This document shows positions 1-5,083 of a DNA stretch of 5,083 nucleotides, one piece after another (within the stretch, counting starts at the first letter, position 1; each line of letters begins with the position of its first letter). Both the position numbers and the translations under genes were made by a program. Origin of the DNA: Spirochaetales bacterium (GTDB lineage: Bacteria > Spirochaetota > Spirochaetia > Sphaerochaetales > Sphaerochaetaceae); assembly GCA_017632495.1 (NCBI GenBank), contig JAGBRG010000154.1:1-5083 (forward strand), given 5' to 3'. The notes below the pieces were generated by a model. That model had not been told where the DNA came from. It ran no database searches and saw only the letters and a list, made by a program, of their open reading frames with translations.

Positions 1-1
1 A

Positions 2-319
2 TTCTACACTGAGTCAGTGGAGAAAGATATCGAAGAAGCAGCTCGTTACATAAGGAATCAACTTCATAATCCTTCCGCCTCAGAAAACCTTCTAGCAGAA
101 TTATCCTCAGAGATAAGAGACCTCGAAGAAAACCCGTTCATATGTGCCGTTATTGATGACCCAATTCTCAAAAGTGTCGGCCTGAGGTTCAGCGTTGTGA
201 GAAATCTCTTGATTTTCTACACAGTCTCAACAGCAGAAAAGAAGATTACAATATTGAGATTTCTTAATGGCAGGATGAACTGGAAATCAATTTTGGGACA
301 AAGCTTCTCAATAGATTAA
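2..319 (+). CDS. RelE/ParE-superfamily toxin of a type II toxin-antitoxin system, 5' end outside window
   Basis: Family members are small proteins that either cut mRNA on the ribosome (RelE) or poison DNA gyrase (ParE) and are neutralised by an antitoxin usually encoded beside them. The frame is open from the window edge to a TAA, giving 105 visible residues. A GTG at 17 could be called as the start, but the codons before it read FYTES, the end of the first beta strand expected in this fold. The true start is therefore probably a few codons left of the window. An amphipathic helical stretch follows (EKDIEEAARYI), then a second helix around AELSSEIRDLEENP, then the strand core GLRFSVVRNLLIFYTV and the terminal ITILRFLNGRMNW. 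The arginines there (R86 and R91 of the fragment) fit the family's R..GR..W ending. The sequence leans towards ParE, but the target cannot be settled by eye. No antitoxin gene follows, so it should lie upstream. Nothing looks broken in the visible part. Confidence 0.8.
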   Translation, partial: FYTESVEKDIEEAARYIRNQLHNPSASENLLAELSSEIRDLEENPFICAVIDDPILKSVGLRFSVVRNLLIFYTVSTAEKKITILRFLNGRMNWKSILGQSFSID

Positions 320-324
320 AATCC

Positions 325-352
325 TTGACACCACAGCTGTCTGTGTTAGATT
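325..352 (+). promoter_or_regulatory. Predicted sigma-70-type promoter for the lipoprotein gene
   Basis: A perfect TTGACA (-35) at 325-330 is followed after 16 bases by TAGATT (347-352), which matches four of six bases of the -10 consensus. Transcription would start near 359, about 18 bases before the ATG at 377, leaving a very short leader. The promoter starts just after the toxin stop codon, so the lipoprotein need not depend on toxin transcription. The spacer contains the 8-base palindrome ACAGCTGT (333-340), which might be an operator or chance. This is read from consensus only. Confidence 0.5.
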
Positions 353-366
353 TCAACTAAGAAGGG

Positions 367-372
367 TAAGGG
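367..372 (+). promoter_or_regulatory. Ribosome binding site of the lipoprotein gene
   Basis: TAAGGG lies four bases before the ATG at 377. A second purine block, GAAGGG at 361-366, sits ten bases before it. Either could pair with the 16S rRNA tail; together they support the ATG at 377, which also gives a complete signal peptide. Confidence 0.55.
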
Positions 373-376
373 TTAA

Positions 377-1255
377 ATGAAGAAATCAATTCCAATCATT
401 CTGCTTTCACTTGCCATGTTTTTTATTTCCTGTACACAACAGCCGGAAAAGCCGGCTGAAGATGATGAGATGATGCTTCCCATCTCTATCTATGATCTTC
501 AGGGAGAGTTCGGCTCGAGAGCAATTGAGGTTGAGGGTAATCCGCTAGATGATGAAGGTGTTCCGACAGAGATACTGAACATTTATTATCCGTCATTTGC
601 AGGACTAGAAAAGAAATCGGTCGGTTCCGAACCAGCGTATGAAATGAAAATGCTCGACAGGACTCTTACTTGCTCTATTTCAGAAGAAGGAGAATACTAT
701 ATCATAGAGGGAACCTGTGAAGAAAATGATGCCTACGTCTATTACAAACTAGCTAAGGATTGTTCTGAGTTATCCTTTATTGAGGCCAGAATAGTCAGAG
801 TCAGAATAAGCAATGATGCAACAGTCGATCAGGCTATCGTTGTTTTTTCTCCTGAAGTCACAATCAATGACGGAGTATCCGAAGGTCATTGCTATAACAT
901 CGAGTATGTGACAGACGGGAGCAAAGCAACCGGAAAAAACGTATCAATAAGCAATATTTACCTTTATAAAGACAGTGATTTCAGAGGTCTGCTCATAATA
1001 AGCGAAATGGCCCCAATCACTTTGCAGGAAATTCCCGGCACAGAAATGACAAGAGAAAACATGCTGTCAATTATGAACGATCCAGCAATCACTTCCATAT
1101 CCGGTCCAACGGAAGGTGACCATTGGGGATCAATTTTCTTCTATGAATCAGAAAACAGCTTCGCTTTCGATGCAGAGTTGCCATTCCAAGTTAATCGGTC
1201 TTTTGATCAGTACAAAGCTGAGGCAGCTGCTCTGAATCCGAACTGGATAATCTGA
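377..1255 (+). CDS. Predicted lipoprotein of unknown function
   Basis: I do not recognise the family. The 292-residue product begins with a classic lipoprotein signal: two lysines (MKK), a hydrophobic stretch from about residue 5 to 18, and the lipobox FISC with the lipidated cysteine at 19. A bulky phenylalanine at -3 is a relaxed lipobox of the kind tolerated in spirochaetes. After the cysteine comes a polar, acidic linker (TQQPEKPAEDDE) that probably tethers the protein to a membrane surface. The rest has no transmembrane segment and looks globular and beta-rich, with many alternating hydrophobic stretches and numerous Asp, Glu and Tyr residues. Four further cysteines at 99, 114, 129 and 172 could form disulphides outside the cytoplasm. 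No catalytic motif is visible. The gene has its own promoter and ribosome binding site and ends in a terminator-like hairpin, so it is probably a single-gene transcript. Its lower GC than the minus-strand genes suggests a lineage-specific or acquired gene. Coding status and export are fairly sure; function is unknown. Confidence 0.82.
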   Translation: MKKSIPIILLSLAMFFISCTQQPEKPAEDDEMMLPISIYDLQGEFGSRAIEVEGNPLDDEGVPTEILNIYYPSFAGLEKKSVGSEPAYEMKMLDRTLTCSISEEGEYYIIEGTCEENDAYVYYKLAKDCSELSFIEARIVRVRISNDATVDQAIVVFSPEVTINDGVSEGHCYNIEYVTDGSKATGKNVSISNIYLYKDSDFRGLLIISEMAPITLQEIPGTEMTRENMLSIMNDPAITSISGPTEGDHWGSIFFYESENSFAFDAELPFQVNRSFDQYKAEAAALNPNWII

Positions 1256-1298
1256 AAGCAGTCTGTGAACCCCAATCTATGGTTTTCAGACTGCTTTT
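1255..1298. terminator. Intrinsic terminator-like hairpin, possibly bidirectional
   Basis: The arm AAAGCAGTCTG (1255-1265) pairs perfectly over 11 bases with CAGACTGCTTT (1287-1297). After one T/T mismatch the stem continues for five more pairs (1267-1271 with 1281-1285, one of them a G-T wobble), closing a 9-base loop at 1272-1280. On the plus strand it begins at the last base of the lipoprotein stop codon and ends in TTTT. On the minus strand it ends in TTT after the argS stop codon, so it may stop both convergent transcripts. The T-tracts are short and partly inside the stem, so efficiency is uncertain. Confidence 0.7.
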
Positions 1299-1342
1299 GG
1301 CAGTTTGAAAAGGGCATAGTATGTTCTGTAGACTGCTTATTT
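1299..1342 (+). terminator. Second, weaker terminator-like hairpin in tandem
   Basis: GGCAGTTTG (1299-1307) pairs with TAGACTGCT (1329-1337), using three G-T wobbles, around a loop of about 21 bases; TATTT follows (1338-1342). Its right arm repeats the AGACTGCTT of the first hairpin, so it looks like a diverged duplicate of that terminator. It would back up termination of the lipoprotein transcript. It lies before the argS stop-side hairpin on the minus strand and has no T-tract in that direction. Confidence 0.4.
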
Positions 1343-1352
1343 CTAAGGTTAA

Positions 1353-3182
1353 TCACATTTTCTCCAGGAACGGGATACCAACAAGGTCAAAGGCATTTCT
1401 CATGGCCTGAAGCACCATCTGACACAGGCAGACTCTGGCTTTGACCAAGGCAGGGGTCTCGGCCTTGAGAATCTGGTTGTCGTGATACCAGTGTGAGAAG
1501 CGCTTTGACATGTCATATAGGAATGCGCAGATTACACTTGGGTCGTACTGTCTGCAGGCCTTGCCCACGGTCTCCGGGAAGGAGCCGACCATCTTGATGA
1601 GTTCTCTCTCATCCTCAAGAGACAGGACGGACGGGTCGAAGCTGACAGTCTCATAGTCTCCCTTCACCTCTTCGAACTTCCTGAGCATGGAGGAGATTCT
1701 GGCTCCCATGTACTGAAGGTACGGTCCGGTGTTTCCATTGAAAGACAGACTCTCCTTGGGGTTGAACACAAAGTCCTTGTTCGGGTCGAACTGCAGGATG
1801 TAGTAGTTCAGAGCGCCCAGGGCAATATCATGAGATGTCTGATTCACATCATCAAGCTCTTCATCGCGGCCCTTTTCAAGAATCTCTTCACGTGCCATGT
1901 CCGTAAGTGATCTGATAAGGTCATCCGCATCAACGACAGTACCCTCACGGCTTTTCATCTTGCCTTCGGGAAGAAAGACCATTCCGTATGACAGATGGTG
2001 AAGATCCTTTGCCCAAGGATAGCCAAGCTTATCCAGAACATGGAACAGAACCTTGAAGTGGTATTTCTGCTCGCTTGCAACAACGTAGATAAGGCTGTCA
2101 AACGGCCAGTCCTCATGACGGTTTATGGCAGTTCCGATATCCTGAGTGATGTAAATGGATGTTCCGTCCTTTCTGAGAAGAATCTTCTTATCAAGTCCGA
2201 TATCCGAATTGTCAATGTAGATGGCTCCGTCTTCTGCCTTCTGGAACACTCCCTTTTCCAGGCCTTCAAGAACCTTGTCCTTTCCAAGCTTATAGGTGTC
2301 GCTTTCGTAGTAGTACTTGTCAAACGAGATTCCGGTGTTCCTGTAGGTCTCATCAACACCGTCAAGTGTCCACCTGTTCATCTTCTTCCAAAGTTCAATA
2401 ACCTCAGGAACCCCGTTTTCCCAGTCACGCAGCATGGCCTGAGCCTCAAGATCAGGTCCGTTGTTTGCCTTGGCAATCTCCTCGGCCTTGGCAGGATCGG
2501 TTCCCTTTGCGACAAGGTCTGCAATATCCTTGTCCAGGACCTCTTTCTCCCACTGGGCAAAGCGCACGTAGTAGTTTCCTACAAGGTGGTCACCCTTGAT
2601 TCCGGAAGACTCAGGAGTCTCTCCGTTTCCGAACTTCTTGTAGGCAAGCATGGACTTGCAGATATGGACGCCCCTGTTGTTGATAAGATTAACCTTCATG
2701 ACATCTGCACCGCAGGCTTTGAGAATCTGGCTCATACTCTGACCGATACAGTCGTTTCTGACATGGCCCAGGTGAAGAGGCTTGTTCGTGTTGGGGCATG
2801 AGAACTCAATCATGACTTTGCGGTTTTCCAGTGCCTTTGTCTTTCCGTACTCAGAGCTCTGGCTGACAATCTGGCTGTAAAGGTCCGATACCATCTTATC
2901 CATGTTCAGCCTGACGTTCATGTAAGGACCTGCGGCAAAAGCCTCTCCGTCCGGTTTGTCGGTCAGGGCGTTGATATCATCGGAAAGCATCTGGGCGAGA
3001 ATGTTCGGAGCCTTTGAAAAAGCTTTGGCAAAGGCGAACAGTGGAAATGCAAGATCTCCCAGTTCCGGTTTAGGCGGAACCTGAAGTACAACATCTGCAA
3101 GCTTACCCTCATGTCCTGAGGTCTCATACATATTCTGGAGTCTGCTCTGAACCAGATTCTTCCACTGTGCTTTGTCAATCAT
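1353..3182 (-). CDS. argS: Arginyl-tRNA synthetase
   Basis: This cytoplasmic class I synthetase activates arginine with ATP and loads it onto tRNA-Arg, and is essential. The 609 residues show the whole family layout. An N-terminal tRNA-binding domain (about 1-110) has ELGDLAFPLFAFAKAF at 40-55. The catalytic Rossmann domain follows, with PNTNKPLHLGH at 130-140 carrying the HIGH-type signature HLGH (137-140). Next come GNGETPESSG and DHLVGNYYVRF (185-208), then YITQDIGTA (344-352). YGMVFLPEGKMKSREGTVV (399-417) holds the KMSKS-equivalent loop. The C-terminal DALR anticodon-binding domain starts near GPYLQYMGARISS (486-498) and ends GIPFLEKM, close to the usual family ending. It is somewhat longer than a typical ArgS of about 550-590 residues and of the type I associate with spirochaetes and Bacteroidota. 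The ATG at 3182 overlaps the end of birA by 8 bases and has TAAGGA six bases before it. It is the last gene of the mtaB-birA-argS run. No key residue appears lost. Confidence 0.97.
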   Translation of the reverse strand: MIDKAQWKNLVQSRLQNMYETSGHEGKLADVVLQVPPKPELGDLAFPLFAFAKAFSKAPNILAQMLSDDINALTDKPDGEAFAAGPYMNVRLNMDKMVSDLYSQIVSQSSEYGKTKALENRKVMIEFSCPNTNKPLHLGHVRNDCIGQSMSQILKACGADVMKVNLINNRGVHICKSMLAYKKFGNGETPESSGIKGDHLVGNYYVRFAQWEKEVLDKDIADLVAKGTDPAKAEEIAKANNGPDLEAQAMLRDWENGVPEVIELWKKMNRWTLDGVDETYRNTGISFDKYYYESDTYKLGKDKVLEGLEKGVFQKAEDGAIYIDNSDIGLDKKILLRKDGTSIYITQDIGTAINRHEDWPFDSLIYVVASEQKYHFKVLFHVLDKLGYPWAKDLHHLSYGMVFLPEGKMKSREGTVVDADDLIRSLTDMAREEILEKGRDEELDDVNQTSHDIALGALNYYILQFDPNKDFVFNPKESLSFNGNTGPYLQYMGARISSMLRKFEEVKGDYETVSFDPSVLSLEDERELIKMVGSFPETVGKACRQYDPSVICAFLYDMSKRFSHWYHDNQILKAETPALVKARVCLCQMVLQAMRNAFDLVGIPFLEKM

Positions 3183-3906
3183 AGCTATTCCTTACACTTA
3201 CCTCTCCTGTGGAGAGGACAATCTCTTTTCCGGCATCGTCGATTATATGCAGAAAGCAGTTGTCGTCAATCGAGACAGCTTTTCCGCTTCCCGTAATCTT
3301 TCCGGCCTGGATTATTTGTACTTTGTTTCCGACAATTGTGCTAGAGCTTTTGTATTCATCAAGCCATGTTTTGTCTTCTGAAAGACATATGTCATATACA
3401 TTGGCGGCAAGAGCTGATACGAAGGTCTCCATGGGAGGAGCTTTGCGAGGGTCATCATATATGCTGCATGCTATATCTCTGACATCAGGCGGAAAGGAAG
3501 ATGTGTCTGTCGTGTAGTTCACACCTATTCCCATAACCACCTTGTCAGAGGCTCCCTGTGCCAGAATACCGCAGACCTTCTTTCCGTCCAGTATGATATC
3601 GTTCACCCATTTGATGCCGCATTTTCTGTTACATACCTGAGAAATTGTGCGTTTGACTGCAACTCCGGCCATCGCAGTGAGAAAAAAACCTGATTTCTGA
3701 GAATCCGTTTCAAGCGGAAGAAGAAGGCTCATGTAGACCCCGCCTTCAGGAGACTGAAAACTGCGGCCAAGGCGTCCACGACCTGTGCTCTGCCTTCTGG
3801 CCCAGACAACTGTGCCTACGGCCGCCCCGTCTTTTGCCATGTCCATAAGGACTCTGTTGGTGGAATCCACCTGCTCGAATTGGCGAATACTAATTTCCAT
3901 ATTCAA
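3175..3906 (-). CDS. birA: Biotin-[acetyl-CoA-carboxylase] ligase, monofunctional
   Basis: The enzyme makes biotinyl-5'-AMP from biotin and ATP and transfers biotin to a lysine of biotin-dependent carboxylases or decarboxylases in the cytoplasm. The 243 residues cover the catalytic and C-terminal domains. VDSTN (13-17) and the biotinyl-AMP loop GRGRLGR (42-48) come first. They are followed by the KWVNDI motif (99-104), KVCGILAQG with the expected active-site lysine at 110, and MGIGVNY (125-131). The small SH3-like C-terminal domain runs from about 190 to 240 (IVGNKVQIIQ to GEVSVRN). The N-terminal helix-turn-helix of E. coli BirA is absent, so this form should not act as a biotin repressor. 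The start is probably TTG at 3906: GAGG (3917-3914) lies seven bases from it but thirteen from the in-frame ATG at 3900. TTG overlaps the mtaB stop by four bases (TTGA), and the 3' end overlaps argS by eight, so coupled translation is likely. The alternative start changes only two residues. Confidence 0.95.
   Translation of the reverse strand: MNMEISIRQFEQVDSTNRVLMDMAKDGAAVGTVVWARRQSTGRGRLGRSFQSPEGGVYMSLLLPLETDSQKSGFFLTAMAGVAVKRTISQVCNRKCGIKWVNDIILDGKKVCGILAQGASDKVVMGIGVNYTTDTSSFPPDVRDIACSIYDDPRKAPPMETFVSALAANVYDICLSEDKTWLDEYKSSSTIVGNKVQIIQAGKITGSGKAVSIDDNCFLHIIDDAGKEIVLSTGEVSVRNSYD
3189..3194 (-). promoter_or_regulatory. Ribosome binding site of argS, inside birA
   Basis: TAAGGA on the minus strand lies within the last codons of birA, six bases before the argS ATG at 3182-3180. 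It fixes the argS start and lets argS be translated independently of, or coupled to, birA. Confidence 0.6.
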
Positions 3907-5083
3907 AGAAGGACCTCGGCCTTGTCAGGTGAAATGATTCTCACGGGGAAAAGATCTCCCACGGATGCGTTATCAGGAACATTCATAACATCAAGCTTTA
4001 TGTAGTTGCCCGTAAGGCCGTACCATTTTCCGGTGCGCCTACCTTCCAAGATAACCTCGGCCTTCTTTCCTATCTGGCGGTCCACATAGGCCTTGTTGAG
4101 CTTCAATGAAAGCTCTCTGAGTATTGCGGCTCTTTCATCGCGGATGCTCTCGGGAACCTTGTCACGGGCATTCTCCAGTGCAGTATCGGGCCTTGGGCTG
4201 AACGGGAAAACGTGCATCAGGGCAAAGCCGTGACGCTCAAGGAAAGATCTTGTTATCTCAAACTCTCTGTCATCTTCTCCAGGAAGACCTGTAATGATGT
4301 CACAGGCAAGAAACGGATCTTCCTTGACCTCCCTAAGGCGGCTTATCACATATTCAAGATGACTTGAATCATAGACTCTGTTGATTCTCTTTATGACCTT
4401 GTCCGAGGCGCTCTGGATGGGAATGTGGAAATACGGCTGCATTCTTGGGTCAGCAAGCTGGCGGATCAAAAGGTCATCTATATAGTCGGGCTCAAGCGAT
4501 GAAAGACGGAATCTCATACCAGGTCCCACAGCCTCAAGAAGATGCTCCAAAAGACCTCCTAGTCCTCTGCCCTGATGGTCATACATAGTCAGATTCACAC
4601 CTGTGAGAACTATCTCATGGTAGCCTTTCTTCTCTATCTCAAGGGCCCTTTGTACCACAGTCTGCCAGTCAAGGCTCTGTGACTTTCCCCTAGCGATATG
4701 CACACGGCAGAATGCGCAGTTGTTGTCACAGCCGTCCTGAACCTTAAGGTATGAACGTGAATGGTAGGAGAACTCAGACGGGGCAAAGTCAAAAAGAGAG
4801 CCCGTCTTTCCATTGGAAGAGACATACTCTTTCACGGCAGTCAGAACATCGCCGGCATTGTTTTTCAGATACTCAGCCAAGCCTAAAAGCTCCGGCTTTC
4901 TGATAAGAGGAAGGACCACAACATTAGGAGAAAGACCTTCAATCTCCCTGGGATTAACCTGGGCATAGCAGCCTGTGACAAGAACAGGAGCTGTTTTCGC
5001 AAACAGCCTGATTTCTCGTCTTGCCTTCTGCTCGGCCTTGCTTGTAACCGTGCAGGTGTTGACTATTATCAGATCCGATCCTG
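3903..5083 (-). CDS. mtaB: tRNA (N6-threonylcarbamoyladenosine(37)-C2)-methylthiotransferase, 5' end outside window
   Basis: MtaB is a radical-SAM enzyme that adds a methylthio group to t6A at position 37, next to the anticodon, turning it into ms2t6A. The frame stays open to the window edge, giving 392 visible residues of an expected 430-450. A GTG at 4919 is not the start, because the codons before it encode conserved N-terminal family sequence. That sequence is IVNTCTVTSKAEQKARR and VTGCYAQVNPREIEG, with cysteines at fragment residues 10 and 38 that bind the auxiliary iron-sulphur cluster; the third is expected outside. The radical-SAM cluster motif CDNNCAFC has cysteines at 118, 122 and 125. 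Then come SSLEP, HIPIQS, DIITGLPGE and FPFSPRPDT. The C-terminal TRAM RNA-binding domain spans about 333-392. After the cluster it reads RVHIARGKSQS instead of the common IIPYARG form. MtaB is preferred over MiaB or RimO from the NTCTVTSKAEQKARR style; subfamily confidence is a little lower than family confidence. Its stop overlaps birA by four bases. Confidence 0.88.
   Translation of the reverse strand, partial: GSDLIIVNTCTVTSKAEQKARREIRLFAKTAPVLVTGCYAQVNPREIEGLSPNVVVLPLIRKPELLGLAEYLKNNAGDVLTAVKEYVSSNGKTGSLFDFAPSEFSYHSRSYLKVQDGCDNNCAFCRVHIARGKSQSLDWQTVVQRALEIEKKGYHEIVLTGVNLTMYDHQGRGLGGLLEHLLEAVGPGMRFRLSSLEPDYIDDLLIRQLADPRMQPYFHIPIQSASDKVIKRINRVYDSSHLEYVISRLREVKEDPFLACDIITGLPGEDDREFEITRSFLERHGFALMHVFPFSPRPDTALENARDKVPESIRDERAAILRELSLKLNKAYVDRQIGKKAEVILEGRRTGKWYGLTGNYIKLDVMNVPDNASVGDLFPVRIISPDKAEVLL
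3914..3917 (-). promoter_or_regulatory. Ribosome binding site deciding a TTG start for birA
   Basis: GAGG within the penultimate codons of mtaB stands seven bases before the TTG at 3906-3904, a normal distance, but thirteen bases before the ATG at 3900-3898, which is too far for efficient use. This favours the TTG start. Confidence 0.5.

Noticed and set aside
17..319. Toxin gene starting at GTG 17
   Set aside because: Upstream in-frame codons read FYTES, which fits the first strand of the family; the start is more likely left of the window.
2123..2560. Two minus-strand frames of 80 and 60 codons inside argS
   Set aside because: They are alternate-frame shadows of argS with arginine-rich, low-complexity products.
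1995..2801. A 268-codon open frame on the plus strand, antisense to argS
   Set aside because: It lies wholly inside the strongly conserved argS gene and resembles no protein family I know. Long antisense frames are a common by-product of codon bias in such genes.
3172..3517. Plus-strand open frames of 69 and 102 codons across birA
   Set aside because: Both overlap the well-supported birA gene in antisense and show no recognisable domain.
4634..4825. A 63-codon minus-strand frame inside mtaB
   Set aside because: It is an out-of-frame reading of the mtaB radical-SAM region; the mtaB frame carries all the conserved motifs.
3903..4919. mtaB as a complete 338-residue gene starting at GTG 4919
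   Set aside because: The same frame continues to the window edge and encodes the conserved NTCTV and GCYAQ cysteine motifs, so the gene is longer and cut by the window.

Overview
The window looks like ordinary bacterial chromosome, with a conserved housekeeping operon on the minus strand next to a short, more AT-rich accessory stretch on the plus strand. The best guess for the organism is a spirochaete (Spirochaetota, possibly of the Sphaerochaeta/Treponema kind). This rests on the style of the arginyl-tRNA synthetase and MtaB sequences and on a lipoprotein with a loose FISC lipobox. It is inference from remembered family patterns, not a search; Bacteroidota have a similar ArgS type.

Left part, plus strand (about 1-1255). 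The window opens inside a RelE/ParE-superfamily toxin gene whose first few codons, and any antitoxin gene, lie to the left. After 57 bases holding a recognisable sigma-70-type promoter and a ribosome binding site comes a 292-residue predicted lipoprotein of unknown function. Sampled rows here are about 38-47% GC, against about 52-55% in two sampled rows of the minus-strand genes.

Middle (1256-1352). The lipoprotein gene and argS converge on a 97-base gap filled by two successive terminator-like hairpins. They share a repeated arm sequence (AGACTGCTT), and the first could also serve the opposing argS transcript.

Right part, minus strand (5083 down to 1353). Three genes read mtaB -> birA -> argS with overlapping ends: 4 nt between mtaB and birA, 8 nt between birA and argS. 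They encode a tRNA A37 methylthiotransferase (5' end outside the window), a monofunctional biotin-protein ligase that probably starts at TTG, and arginyl-tRNA synthetase. Two products act on tRNA; the third charges biotin enzymes. The overlaps imply one transcript and probably translational coupling, with its promoter to the right of the window. No tRNA or rRNA gene, CRISPR array, insertion sequence or clear novel system was seen.
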